Counted from the stretch's first letter, positions 9,029 to 18,238 are shown. The stretch is 64,000 nucleotides of DNA from Nitrospira sp. (GCA_009594995.1 VOPR01000015.1:156524-220523); one strand, 5' to 3'. Translations and numbers: made by a program. The notes: generated by a model not told the origin, from the letters alone.

Positions 9029-9300
9029 GAAGACTCAGCGGTCGAGCCGCACGGCCCTGCTGACTCGTCTCGATTTTAGGCGGGTCCCCCCGCCTGCGGG
9101 ATAGCCGTATCAGGGAAGCTGCCGTACACTCTGGTCTCGTTGCCCGGGTGGTCGGCATCAGGAGTGGTGATTCCATGGCACTACGGCGATCATTCGGCAG
9201 GTTACAAGGGCGACTCACCGAGACCAATCATTTCACAGGTGGCACTATGCGGGGGAAAATCGCATGTTCGGCTGACCGCCTCAGTTTGTTGGAGGCAGCC

Positions 9301-10113
9301 ATGATCAGCTCCGTCGTGGAGCCCAACGCCTTCCAAATCGGAAAGCAATATCAGTCGGAGCGTCGTGTGCAGCTGACTGATGCGTCGGACACCGAACTCA
9401 CCTCCTCCGTAATGGGCAATTCCGGGTTGTATGAGCAGACCATTCGTCTGAGCAATGGCCACCTGGAGGCCAGGTGTTCCTGCACGTTGTCTGAGCAGCC
9501 GATTTGTCGGCATGGCGTTGCCGCGTTGCTTGAGTATCAACGCTGGTCGAACGCACGGATCGTTCCCAAGGCCAGGCCTGCCGCTCCCCGCCTCGAAACG
9601 GTACGATCCCCAGCCCCGTCAGTGTCCCCCGGTGATGTAAAACTCAGCGAATTGAATCAGTTTAGTGAGTGGATGCAGCGGGTGGTTCAGGCCATTCAGA
9701 CTGGTCAACCGGTTCCCGATCAGCCCGGTATCGAACCGGGTCTTGTGTCTACCTGGACCCAAATCATCCAGCAATTGGACGAACGCAGGCGCGAGAGCGA
9801 AGTAGCGCAAATCGAACTCGATACGGACATTCGCAATCGAGAGGCGGCGGTCGCGCGTCTGACCCAGGACCTGGAAGCGTCCGTCAAGGAATCAAAATCG
9901 CTGCAGGTGATTTGCCGGGACCTCCAACGGGAAGTGGAACAACAAAAATCCGCCCTCAACAAAACGACCGACCTTTCCCGACACATAGAGCAATTTGAGG
10001 GTGAGGTGAAGGCCATAGCCGGCCTGTTGACCGAGAAAAGCCGCCGGTTAGAAGGGCTCTCGGAGACCTGTCGAGATGTGGGAACGATGCTGAAATCGTT
10101 AGGCAAGGCCTAA
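9301..10113 (+). CDS. SWIM zinc-finger / coiled-coil protein
   Basis: A 270-residue protein from the chosen ATG at 9301, preceded by a GGAGG ribosome-binding site seven bases upstream. Earlier in-frame starts at 9148 or 9247 lack one. Residues about 45-75 match a SWIM zinc finger: C-S-C, then C-R-H about 10 residues later. A Pro/Ala-rich linker follows, and then residues about 150-265 form a long heptad-like coiled coil rich in Glu, Gln, Arg and Leu. SWIM domains bind DNA or proteins and are often fused to SNF2 helicases, but here no helicase is present. The role is unknown. Confidence 0.75.
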   Translation: MISSVVEPNAFQIGKQYQSERRVQLTDASDTELTSSVMGNSGLYEQTIRLSNGHLEARCSCTLSEQPICRHGVAALLEYQRWSNARIVPKARPAAPRLETVRSPAPSVSPGDVKLSELNQFSEWMQRVVQAIQTGQPVPDQPGIEPGLVSTWTQIIQQLDERRRESEVAQIELDTDIRNREAAVARLTQDLEASVKESKSLQVICRDLQREVEQQKSALNKTTDLSRHIEQFEGEVKAIAGLLTEKSRRLEGLSETCRDVGTMLKSLGKA

Positions 10114-10149
10114 AGCGGGCATCCGGCTGTAAACCAGCCGGTCTTGCCT
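10101..10149 (+). terminator. probable terminator hairpin after the SWIM gene
   Basis: An inner 7-bp stem CCGGCTG/CAGCCGG (10123-10129 with 10135-10141) is enclosed by an outer repeat AGGCAAG/CTTGCCT (10101-10107 with 10143-10149). It overlaps the last codons of the SWIM gene. There is no clean T-run, so termination is probable rather than certain. Confidence 0.45.
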
Positions 10150-10184
10150 CTGAACTCCATCCGACCCTTCTTTTTCCTACCCCC

Positions 10185-10214
10185 TTGCGCGATCCCCCGT
10201 CCCTTCAGTACAAT
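10185..10214 (+). promoter_or_regulatory. promoter of the 58-aa micro-protein gene
   Basis: TTGCGC (10185-10190) and TACAAT (10209-10214) are separated by 18 bases, and the -10 is followed directly by GCGG. The same TANAATGCGG arrangement occurs at the rpmH promoter (23591) and before the first bactofilin gene (32126). The start codon at 10256 lies 41 bases downstream. Confidence 0.55.
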
Positions 10215-10255
10215 GCGGCCCTCTTTGGGGATTCCTTGATTACAAGGGGGAGATC

Positions 10256-10432
10256 ATGAACAAGCTGATAGTGGGCGTGTTGAGCGGAATCGGAGCGCTG
10301 CAGGCGACCAGTGCGTTTGCCAATGTCAGTGAAGGTCCGCCGGATTACAGCGGTATTACTGGCCTCTACTATACCCTGATTGCGTTGATCCTGGCATTCG
10401 GGGTGTACGACACTTTCTTCAAGAAGAGCTAA
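10256..10432 (+). CDS. 58-residue secreted or membrane micro-protein
   Basis: A 58-codon gene with a strong ribosome-binding site (AAGGGGGAG just before the ATG). Its protein begins with a positively charged start and a hydrophobic stretch ending S-A-F-A, a good signal-peptidase site after residue 22. The predicted mature part of 36 residues has an acidic/aromatic start (N-V-S-E-G-P-P-D-Y), one transmembrane helix (about residues 36-52) and a basic tail ending F-F-K-K-S. That topology recalls small accessory subunits of respiratory complexes, but I recognise no family. It has its own promoter and a bidirectional terminator, so it is a separate transcription unit. Confidence 0.75.
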   Translation: MNKLIVGVLSGIGALQATSAFANVSEGPPDYSGITGLYYTLIALILAFGVYDTFFKKS

Positions 10433-10452
10433 CCAGCTCCTCCTGATTTAGC

Positions 10453-10510
10453 GGCGTGAAATGTTTCTCCGTTTGATAAGACGGAGACGATGTTTCACGC
10501 CTTCTTTTTT
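10453..10510. terminator. bidirectional intrinsic terminator
   Basis: Stem GGCGTGAAA/TTTCACGCC (10453-10461 with 10493-10501) continues inward with TCTCCGT/ACGGAGA and is followed by TTCTTTTTT on the plus strand. It lies between the converging micro-protein gene and the tesA-like gene. It overlaps the stop codon of the latter. Confidence 0.8.
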
Positions 10511-11292
10511 CGCTCCGAAGAGCCAGTCCCGCTGTTTGTCAGAATGGGTAGCAGGCTCTTGAGGACGTTGTCGACGACAATGCGATAGCCTTCACCGGTA
10601 GGATGGATGCCGTCGGCTTGATTGAGCTGCTTTTCACCCCCTACCCCTTCAAGCAAAAACGGAATCAGCGGAAGCGAATGGACGTGGGCCAGGTCCCGAT
10701 ACATCGCTTCAAACTTGGCCGTATATTCCTCACCATAGTTCGGCGGCAGTTTCATGCCTGCCAGGACTACGCGCACTCGCGCCTCCTTCAATTGACTGAT
10801 GATCGCATCGAGATGCGAGCGAGTCTCCGGCAGGCTCAGGCCGCGCAACCCATCATTGCCGCCCAACTCGAGAATCACCATGTACGGTTTTCCGGCAAGC
10901 ACCCAGGGCACCCGGCGGAGTCCTCCTGCCGACGTGTCCCCGCTGACCCCTGCGTTGAGCACCTGGTAGTGATGGCCTAAGACATCGAGCCGTTTCTGAA
11001 GTTGCGCAGGGTACGTCTGTTCCGGGGAGACCCCCAGGCCTGCTGTCAAACTATCGCCGAATGCGACGATCCTCGGTCGATCGTCAACCGGAGGAATCAC
11101 CGCCGGTGCGGGCGAGTCATTAAGAGGCCTGTGTTCGGTGGAGGGCTGAGGTGTCGAAAGACTGGTGGTCGCAGATGGGGAGGGAGATGGCGTCGACTGA
11201 TCGCAGCCTACCGGTCCGCTGAGGAGCAATGCGATGAGACCGCCGGTCAAGAGGCGCGAGGTACGGCTGAAAAGGTCGGAGCAGGGTGTCAT
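10495..11292 (-). CDS. tesA: GDSL-type arylesterase / lysophospholipase (TesA-like) lipoprotein
   Basis: A 265-residue SGNH/GDSL hydrolase. Block I is F-G-D-S-L-T-A-G near residues 83-90 with the nucleophile Ser. Block III is L-G-G-N-D-G, and block V is D-G-I-H-P-T near the C-terminus with the catalytic Asp and His. Start ATG at 11292 gives a signal sequence ending V-G-C, suggesting lipid attachment, followed by a Ser/Pro/Thr-rich linker. An upstream GTG at 11361 would overlap the divergent gene. As in Escherichia coli, it is divergent from a ybbA-ybbP pair, which supports the TesA assignment. It hydrolyses acyl-thioesters or esters outside the cytoplasm. Confidence 0.87.
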   Translation of the reverse strand: MTPCSDLFSRTSRLLTGGLIALLLSGPVGCDQSTPSPSPSATTSLSTPQPSTEHRPLNDSPAPAVIPPVDDRPRIVAFGDSLTAGLGVSPEQTYPAQLQKRLDVLGHHYQVLNAGVSGDTSAGGLRRVPWVLAGKPYMVILELGGNDGLRGLSLPETRSHLDAIISQLKEARVRVVLAGMKLPPNYGEEYTAKFEAMYRDLAHVHSLPLIPFLLEGVGGEKQLNQADGIHPTGEGYRIVVDNVLKSLLPILTNSGTGSSERKKKA

Positions 11293-11350
11293 CCGTACAG
11301 TATAATATGAAAACTGTTTTTGAATACGGGAGCAGCGGATCAGCGTGACC

Positions 11351-12055
11351 ATGATTGCCACCCATCATATGACAATGCAGTTGGAGGCCGGAGGCCAGAC
11401 GGTCACCATTCTTGAAGATGTCACGGTCCAGATTCCAGAAAAGCAAACCGTTGCGATCGTCGGACCGTCCGGGAGCGGAAAGTCCACACTGCTTGGCCTG
11501 ATCGCAGGGCTCGACCGGCCGACGTCTGGAACCATATGGCTCAACGGTGTCGAAATTACGGCACTGGGCGAGAAGGCGATGGCGCGCCTGCGCCTGGCCA
11601 ATGTCGGGTATATTTTTCAGTCCTTTCACCTCATTCCCACCTTGACGGCATTGGAGAACGTCTCCATTCCATTAGAACTCGCGGGCGATCGGCATGCTCG
11701 GCAGCGTGCAGATGAATTGTTGCGGGCTGTGGGGTTGGGGCACAGGGTGTCGCACTATCCGGTTCAACTGTCCGGAGGGGAACAGCAACGGGTGGCCGTG
11801 GCTCGGGCCTTCGCCTGCCGCCCGCCGATTCTGTTGGCCGACGAGCCGACAGGAAACTTGGACTCGAGTACAGGGCAGCAGGTGATCGAACTGATCATGG
11901 CGTTACACCGGGATGCGGGGACGACCCTCGTGTTGGTGACCCACGATCAGCAACTGGCTGCATCGATGGAACGAGTGATTACCATCCGTGACGGTAAGAT
12001 TGCCTCCGATCAGTTCACCGCACTTCAACAGAGTGAGTCTGCCCACCAGTTATGA
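11351..12055 (+). CDS. ybbA: ABC transporter ATP-binding protein (YbbA/LolD-like)
   Basis: A 234-residue ABC ATPase. Walker A is G-P-S-G-S-G-K-S-T (residues 38-46), the signature is L-S-G-G-E-Q (140-145), and Walker B ends in L-L-A-D-E-P-T-G-N-L-D. This matches the MacB/LolD/FtsE subgroup that powers FtsX-type permeases. A GTG six bases upstream (11345) is an alternative start. The stop codon overlaps the start of the next gene (ybbP-like) by four bases, so the two are translated together. The pair likely extracts or exports lipophilic or envelope substrates. The actual substrate is unknown. Confidence 0.92.
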   Translation: MIATHHMTMQLEAGGQTVTILEDVTVQIPEKQTVAIVGPSGSGKSTLLGLIAGLDRPTSGTIWLNGVEITALGEKAMARLRLANVGYIFQSFHLIPTLTALENVSIPLELAGDRHARQRADELLRAVGLGHRVSHYPVQLSGGEQQRVAVARAFACRPPILLADEPTGNLDSSTGQQVIELIMALHRDAGTTLVLVTHDQQLAASMERVITIRDGKIASDQFTALQQSESAHQL

Positions 12056-14724
12056 TCCCTTTCTGGTTCATCATGGCCTGGCGGGAATTGCGATCGGCCT
12101 GGCGCCACTTTGTCTACTTTCTCGCCTGTATTGCCTTAGGCGTCGGGGCGGTTGTCGGAGTCTCTCTCTTTTCGGCCAATGTTGAGCGTGCGGTGCTCAA
12201 AGAAGCGCGCGGGTTGTTGGGAGGGGATCTTGAGGTTCGGCTGTCCCGACCTATCGGCGCGCCAGGCTCCGCCGTGCTCCAGAGTCTGGCGGAGCGGGGG
12301 ATTTTGGCCACACGCGTGAGTGAATTGGTGGCGATGGTGGCGCGGGTTGATCGTGCCCAGGGCCGGGCGGACGTCACGCAGTTGGTGGAGTTGAAAGCGG
12401 TTGAGCCGCAATACCCGCTGTACGGAGTGCTGAGGCTTGACCCTGATCGGCCACTGACGGAACTGCTGTATCCTTCGGGGGGTAACTGTCGAGAGGCTTG
12501 CCACGGGGCGGTGGTTCAGGATGCGCTACTGATCCGCTTAGGGTTGATCGTAGGCGATGCGATCAAAGTGGGGCAGGCCTCGTTCCGTATCACAGGGGTC
12601 ATTCGCACTGAGCCGGATCGCATGGCCAACATGTTCAGTCTGGGGCCGCGAGTACTGATTTCGAACGAAGGTCTGGCAGCAGCGGATCTGATCAAGCCCG
12701 GGAGTCGCTTGCGAGAGCGGCATCTTCTAAAGCTGCCCGCTTCCATGGCCTTGTCACCTCTTCTTCATGAACTCTGGGGCCGTCTCGCCGCAGAGTCCGC
12801 ACGTGTGTCTTCCTATCGGGATGCCCAGCCTCAGCTCAAGCAGTTCCTGGAGCAATTGGCCCGGTATCTGGGGCTCGTTGGGCTGACGGCGCTGTTCGTC
12901 GGCGGGATCGGGGTGGCTTTGTCCATTCAAGCCTTCGTTCGGGAGAAGTTGCAATCCATAGCGATTCTTAAAACTCTGGGCGCGGACACCCACACCATCC
13001 TGTACTCCTACTTAGGGCAGGCAGTTGGTCTGGGCCTGGTGGGCAGCCTGGCGGGGGTCGGCATAGGAGTCGCCCTGCAATCGGTGCTCCCGCAGGCGGT
13101 GTCCACATTGCTGGCGACAGATGTTTTGCAGCAGGTCGAGTTTACGTCTGTTCTCTCCCTGTCTGCGGTGGCTCCGATTGCGAAGGGCTTGGGGCTCGGC
13201 ATTTTAACTACGTTGCTGTTCAGCCTGTGGCCTCTCCTGACGATCCGTGAAATCAAGCCGGCCGCCATCTTCAGGCGTGAGGTGGAAACGGAGCGGGTAC
13301 CTCTTGTGCGACAGGACCGATCAGCGTGGAGGCGCGTCGGGCGATTGATCACAGCAGATCCGCTTCGAGCACTCACGGCAACGGGCATCGGACTCGGGCT
13401 GGCGGGTCTTTCTGTCTGGCAAGCCGGATCTCTGGCCATCGGTAGCCTCTTCGTCGGGGGCCTGTTCGTCGCCGTGACGGTTTTGACCGGGTCGGCAAAG
13501 GTACTGCTGCTGGGATTACGTGCCCTGCCGGTACCGCGGGCTCTCTCCGTGCGACAGGCGCTGGGGAATATTCAACGCCCGGGCGGACAAACCCTCGGGG
13601 TGATGGTGTCGATCGGCGTCGGCGTCATGGTGATTCTGGCGATTGCGTTGCTTGAGCATGCGCTGGTGCGACAGGTGGGAGAAAACCGGCCCTCCGATTC
13701 ACCCACATTCTTTTTCATCGATATTCAGCCCGATCAGGCCGAGGCTTTTTCGGAACTGGTCCACCGGCGGACGGGAGACTTTGCTCCGGACCTGACTCCG
13801 CTGGTGCGGTCACGGCTCCATGCCATCAACGGCCGGGCGGTCACCGCCGAGCGTGATTCCGACCAGGAGGATCAGCCCAGTCAATCGAAGGAGGACAAGC
13901 GCAAAAACTGGTATGTGAATCGCGAGTATGTGCTGACCTTTCTTGATCAGGTGCCCAAAGATAATACGATCGTGAAAGGCGTCTGGTGGAAGCCGGGCCA
14001 GGTGTTTGCGCGACCGCAGGTGTCCGTCGAGGAGGAAGCTGCCAAGAGCCTGGGCATTGATGTCGGCACGGTGCTCGACCTCAACATCCAGGGGACCATT
14101 CTGCAAGCCGAGGTGAGCAGCATCAGAAAGGTTGAGTGGGGAAACTTCTCGACGAATTTCTACATGATCTTTTCGCCGGGCTCGCTGGATGCGGCACCGA
14201 TGACCTACGTCGCAACCGTTCGTGTGGCTCCTCGAGATGAGGTGGCATTTCAATCGGCCGTGGTGGCGGCGTTTCCCAATGTGACCGCGATCAACATCGG
14301 CGAGGTCTTGAGCAGCTTTGCCCGGGTGCTGGATCGGCTATCGCTGGCCATTCGGGCCGTCGCGATGTTTTGTCTCTTGGCAGGGGCGTTGGTCATGGCC
14401 GCGGCGCTGGCGGCCACCCGGTATCGACGCCTCTATGAGGCGGTGATTCTCAAGGCGCTTGGCGCAACCCGAGGCTTGATCGCCCGCTCGTTTGCGGCTG
14501 AATATGCGGTGCTGGGATGTGTGGCGGGGGTCATCGGCGTCGCCCTGGCCAGTCTGTTTTCCTGGGCGATCTTGCGGTACATTCTGGAACTGCCCTGGGC
14601 GTTGGAACTGCCCTTGCTGGGCCTCGGATTGGCCTGCACCGTTCTGCTGACGCTCCTCGTGGGATTCCTGAGCACCTACCGTCTTCTCGGCCAGCCTCCG
14701 TTAACCGTGCTCCGACACGAATGA
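12052..14724 (+). CDS. ybbP: FtsX-like ABC exporter permease (YbbP-like)
   Basis: An 890-residue permease with about ten hydrophobic helices. An N-terminal helix is followed by a large periplasmic region, a block of three FtsX-type helices (about 275-420), two or more central helices, a second periplasmic region and a C-terminal FtsX block (about 765-885). The duplicated FtsX layout and the partner ATPase match the YbbP family. A highly charged loop near residue 605 is probably surface exposed. It is coupled to the ATPase gene by an ATGA overlap and ends 23 bases from the convergent aminopeptidase gene. Confidence 0.9.
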   Translation: MIPFWFIMAWRELRSAWRHFVYFLACIALGVGAVVGVSLFSANVERAVLKEARGLLGGDLEVRLSRPIGAPGSAVLQSLAERGILATRVSELVAMVARVDRAQGRADVTQLVELKAVEPQYPLYGVLRLDPDRPLTELLYPSGGNCREACHGAVVQDALLIRLGLIVGDAIKVGQASFRITGVIRTEPDRMANMFSLGPRVLISNEGLAAADLIKPGSRLRERHLLKLPASMALSPLLHELWGRLAAESARVSSYRDAQPQLKQFLEQLARYLGLVGLTALFVGGIGVALSIQAFVREKLQSIAILKTLGADTHTILYSYLGQAVGLGLVGSLAGVGIGVALQSVLPQAVSTLLATDVLQQVEFTSVLSLSAVAPIAKGLGLGILTTLLFSLWPLLTIREIKPAAIFRREVETERVPLVRQDRSAWRRVGRLITADPLRALTATGIGLGLAGLSVWQAGSLAIGSLFVGGLFVAVTVLTGSAKVLLLGLRALPVPRALSVRQALGNIQRPGGQTLGVMVSIGVGVMVILAIALLEHALVRQVGENRPSDSPTFFFIDIQPDQAEAFSELVHRRTGDFAPDLTPLVRSRLHAINGRAVTAERDSDQEDQPSQSKEDKRKNWYVNREYVLTFLDQVPKDNTIVKGVWWKPGQVFARPQVSVEEEAAKSLGIDVGTVLDLNIQGTILQAEVSSIRKVEWGNFSTNFYMIFSPGSLDAAPMTYVATVRVAPRDEVAFQSAVVAAFPNVTAINIGEVLSSFARVLDRLSLAIRAVAMFCLLAGALVMAAALAATRYRRLYEAVILKALGATRGLIARSFAAEYAVLGCVAGVIGVALASLFSWAILRYILELPWALELPLLGLGLACTVLLTLLVGFLSTYRLLGQPPLTVLRHE

Positions 14725-14747
14725 CGCGAGAGATGATTCCGATGCTG

Positions 14748-17525
14748 TCAGGTTGTCTTACGCGCCAACACGGCGCGAATCGCCTGGAGATCGCGTTCGC
14801 GAAACTGTACGGCAATATGCAGTTGTTCCAGGTTCTGCTCCAGCGTCTTTCCGCCGAGGTCGATCTTGCGGGACGTAAAGAAGTCACGCACGTCACGTTC
14901 CAGTTCAGGGGTTGAGAGCCCGGTGATTCCCCCGCACATTCTCCGCAATCCGCTTTTGGGAAACAGCTTGTCCATTCGTTCCCAATTGGCCTTCACAAAT
15001 TCCCAGGCCTTATCGCGGATGTACACATTGTGGAGCAGGCTGCTGACGAGGAACGGCGCATCCTGCGTGCGGATCTCATCGGTCAGAGTCTTGGCCAGTG
15101 TGCGCTCCAGCAACTCGGGCGCTCGAAATGCCGCGAGAGAGAAGAGATAGCGGCGCTCTTCTTGCGGTGTGGTGGCCTTGCGGAACCGTCCTGCAAATTC
15201 TTCATAGCGAGCTTCGTCCCCGGTGAAGGCCAGAATGGAGACCAACGCTGGAATCACGTTGGGATCAATGGACCTGGTCTGTTGCTGAAGGGCTGTGTAG
15301 GCTTCGCGCGCTTGTGCCTGGATGGTCTGATCGCGTCCCAGCGTGCCTAACGCGCGAATGATGTCGCCACGCAACTCTTTGACGAGATCGCGCTCATCGG
15401 CGCGCGGGGTCCATCCGAGTTGATGGAACATCGGCGCGACCCGATCGCGGACAAGTGCGGCCAGCAATGGACGATCTTCTTCGGTGAGCAGGTGGTTGAT
15501 CGTGGAGAACGACCCCAACATCACGGCCCAGACATGAGGGTCTTGTTCGTCACGGAAATGTTCGGTCAAGGCGAGGTAGTCACCGGGCGTCACCATGCCG
15601 GCGACGGTGGAGGCCCAGGTATCGTTCAGCAGATTGAATCGTTCGACCGGAGCCAGCTCGTTCAAGCCACTTTTCTGCAGGCCACGGAGTAAATCGGCGC
15701 TGTATCGAACGCGGTAAAATCCGTGCCCCCCTTCGTTTGCCAACACCGATGTCCAGCCTTCCGGCAGCGGGATGCGATTCTCCCGGTCACTAAGTAGCAC
15801 GCGCCTGGTTTCAGTGCCTCGCGTGGTCGTGATGCGCAGTTGAACCGGTACCTGCCAGCGTTGCGCGCCTGTGCCTGAGGAGGCCGGAGACGAGGCTTCG
15901 GCATAGGTGAAGCGGCGTTGCGTGAGGATCAGCGTGGAGGAAGACTCGAGGGCGAGCGACAGTAAGGGATAGCCGGGCGAGAAGATCCATTCGTTCATGA
16001 GTGCGGGAACATCCTGCTTCGATGCCTGCCCGAGGGAGACCCATAGATCGGTGGTCTCAGCATTGCCGTAGGCATGGGCCGTCAGGTAGTGGCGTACCCC
16101 GTCTCGGAACACTGTCGGGCCGATATGCTGCTCCAGCATGCGCAGGACGGAGGCGCCCTTCTCATAGGTCAACACGTCAAACATGGCCTCTGCTTCTTTC
16201 GGTGCGCGCACGGGAAACTCGATTGGTCTCGTGCTGTGCAGGCCATCGACTGAAAGGGCGGCGGCACGTGCCATGCCGAAAGCGGTCCAGCGGTCCCATT
16301 CGGGTTTCCAGGCGTCCACGACCAGCATTTCCATGAAGGTGGCGAAGGCTTCGTTGAGCCAGAGACCGTTCCACCAGGCCATCGTGACCAGATCGCCGAA
16401 CCACATGTGTGCATTCTCGTGGGCCACGACGTCGGCGATGCGTCCCTGCTCGGCGTGCGTGGCCGTGCGCTGGTCCAACAGGAGTGCCGTTTCACGAAAG
16501 GTAATGGCCCCCAGATTTTCCATCGCGCCGGAGGCGAAATCCGGAATGGCGATGAGGTCCAATTTGTCGCCTGGATAGGGGATGCCATAGTAGTCGGCCA
16601 GGAAATTGAGTGAGTAGACGGCGATTTCGTGCCCGAAGGGGGTCAGGTGCTGCTTGCCGGGCACCGACCAAAGCCGAACGGGCGTCTGCTGTGCCATGAT
16701 CGGGGCTGTGGACTCAAGCTTTCCGACAATGAAGGCCACCAGATAGGTGGACATCTTCATGGATTCCGCAAAACGAAGGACGCGCTTGTCGCCTTCGTGG
16801 CGATCGTCCACGATTCGCGTGTTTGAAATGGCTGTCAGTGAAGGATCGATGACCAACGTCACGGCGAAGACGGCTTTGAACTGAGGTTCGTCCCAACAAG
16901 GAAATGCCCGTCGTGCGTCCGTCGCTTCAAATTGTGTGGCTGCGAGACTCTGTGCGATGCCGTGGTCGTCCTTGTAACTGCTACGATAGAAGCCACGCAA
17001 TTTGTCATTCAATGTTCCGCGAAATGCGAGATGCAGCTTCCAGGTGCCCGGTTGGACTGCCGCGGGGAAGGTGATGCGGCACCGCTGGTGTTCGTTATCC
17101 ATCTGCACGGTTCCCGTGAGGGGCTGATGGCCTTCCCCGGACAAGGTCGCTGATGAGACGTCCAACTCGGTGGCATTCAAGAGAATGTCGATCGTTGGTT
17201 CGGTCACAGTCAGAGTGACGACCTCATGTCCCGCGAACGAGTGTGATTGGAGATCAGGCTCAATTCGCAGGTCATAGTGCGTCGGAACGACGTGGCGTGG
17301 GAGTCGATAGGGATCCGGTGTCTGTGTAGCTGTGGTCGTCATAATGTGTTTAGGCCGTCGGTGGTTGCGAGGTGGATTGGGGCTGCTCCAGGCTGCCGGG
17401 ACGAGAAACAGGAACGACGCTCCCTGCCAGGCGCCTAGCCATACGATGGTATTGGCAACGGCGCGGATTGCCAACGCCGCCGTCTGCCGGCGGGTGACCG
17501 GCGGGTCGGCATGCTCGTCGCTCAT
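14748..17525 (-). CDS. M1-family metalloaminopeptidase
   Basis: A zinc aminopeptidase of the M1 family (gluzincin), which removes N-terminal residues from peptides. The exopeptidase motif G-A-M-E-N and the zinc site H-E-N-A-H with the third ligand Glu 18 residues further on (W-L-N-E-A-F) are intact. An ERAP1-like helical C-terminal domain of about 330 residues follows. Start choice is uncertain. The ATG at 17525 overlaps the rpiA stop (ATGA), but it adds 61 residues including one hydrophobic stretch. The ATG at 17342 gives the usual family N-terminus (864 residues). If the long form is used, the enzyme would be membrane anchored. Confidence 0.92.
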   Translation of the reverse strand: MSDEHADPPVTRRQTAALAIRAVANTIVWLGAWQGASFLFLVPAAWSSPNPPRNHRRPKHIMTTTATQTPDPYRLPRHVVPTHYDLRIEPDLQSHSFAGHEVVTLTVTEPTIDILLNATELDVSSATLSGEGHQPLTGTVQMDNEHQRCRITFPAAVQPGTWKLHLAFRGTLNDKLRGFYRSSYKDDHGIAQSLAATQFEATDARRAFPCWDEPQFKAVFAVTLVIDPSLTAISNTRIVDDRHEGDKRVLRFAESMKMSTYLVAFIVGKLESTAPIMAQQTPVRLWSVPGKQHLTPFGHEIAVYSLNFLADYYGIPYPGDKLDLIAIPDFASGAMENLGAITFRETALLLDQRTATHAEQGRIADVVAHENAHMWFGDLVTMAWWNGLWLNEAFATFMEMLVVDAWKPEWDRWTAFGMARAAALSVDGLHSTRPIEFPVRAPKEAEAMFDVLTYEKGASVLRMLEQHIGPTVFRDGVRHYLTAHAYGNAETTDLWVSLGQASKQDVPALMNEWIFSPGYPLLSLALESSSTLILTQRRFTYAEASSPASSGTGAQRWQVPVQLRITTTRGTETRRVLLSDRENRIPLPEGWTSVLANEGGHGFYRVRYSADLLRGLQKSGLNELAPVERFNLLNDTWASTVAGMVTPGDYLALTEHFRDEQDPHVWAVMLGSFSTINHLLTEEDRPLLAALVRDRVAPMFHQLGWTPRADERDLVKELRGDIIRALGTLGRDQTIQAQAREAYTALQQQTRSIDPNVIPALVSILAFTGDEARYEEFAGRFRKATTPQEERRYLFSLAAFRAPELLERTLAKTLTDEIRTQDAPFLVSSLLHNVYIRDKAWEFVKANWERMDKLFPKSGLRRMCGGITGLSTPELERDVRDFFTSRKIDLGGKTLEQNLEQLHIAVQFRERDLQAIRAVLARKTT

Positions 17526-18238
17526 GACTCCGTGGCGTGGGTGACGTCGACACCGTGCCCATGGCCGACGATCAGGATGCTGGTCCGTCCGATGAACAGG
17601 CCGGTTTCAACGATGCCGGGAACCTGATTGAGTGCGACTTCGAGGGCGGCCGGGTCATCGATGTTCGGCATGTGCAGATCGAGAATGACGTGACCGGCTT
17701 CGGTCTGAAACACCGTGCCGTTGCGCTGCCGCAGCACGGCCTTGCCGCCTGAGACTTCCTCAATGTTCCGCGCGGTGCTGCCCCATCCGAAGGGCACGAC
17801 TTCAATGGGCAAGGGGAAGCTGCCGCCGAGCGCCGGCACCAGTTTCGTGTGGTCGACCATCACGATGAATCGTTTTGCCGCCGCAGCCACAATTTTTTCC
17901 TTGAGCAGCGCGCCGCCCCCGCCTTTTACGAGATTCAACGCGGGATCGACCTGATCGGCTCCGTCGATGGCCACATCGATCATCCAGGCGTTGTCGGACT
18001 CGATCAGGGGAATGCCGGACTGCTTCGCAAGGGCGGCCGTATCGTGAGATGTTGGGACGGCTTGAATTTTCAGCCCTGCGCGCACGCGTTCGCCGAGCGC
18101 CACAATAAGATGCTTCGACGTGGTGCCGGTTCCAAGCCCCACCACCATGCCGTCGTGTACAAATTCGGTCGCCTTCAAGGCGGCCTGTCGTTTTTCAGAA
18201 TCCAGGTCAACGAATGGTGTCATGGTCGATGATGTCAT
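17522..18238 (-). CDS. rpiA: ribose-5-phosphate isomerase A
   Basis: A 238-residue enzyme that interconverts ribose 5-phosphate and ribulose 5-phosphate in the pentose phosphate and carbon-fixation pathways. The phosphate-binding motif G-T-G-T-T-S-K-H lies near residues 36-43. The active-site D-G-A-D-Q-V-D and K-G-G-G-G-A-L-L-K-E-K motifs are also present. Length is normal for RpiA. Its start overlaps the end of glk by four bases, and its stop overlaps the long-form start of the aminopeptidase gene, so it sits in a tightly packed operon. Confidence 0.95.
   Translation of the reverse strand: MTSSTMTPFVDLDSEKRQAALKATEFVHDGMVVGLGTGTTSKHLIVALGERVRAGLKIQAVPTSHDTAALAKQSGIPLIESDNAWMIDVAIDGADQVDPALNLVKGGGGALLKEKIVAAAAKRFIVMVDHTKLVPALGGSFPLPIEVVPFGWGSTARNIEEVSGGKAVLRQRNGTVFQTEAGHVILDLHMPNIDDPAALEVALNQVPGIVETGLFIGRTSILIVGHGHGVDVTHATES

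Noticed and set aside
9079..9094. GGCGGG/CCCGCC hairpin after the ChaN-like gene
   Set aside because: Stem is short (6 bp) with no T-run on either strand; not called as a terminator.
11296..11306. TATAAT-like hexamer between the divergent tesA-like and ybbA-like genes
   Set aside because: No -35 at a suitable distance on either strand, and it lies almost on the esterase start codon.
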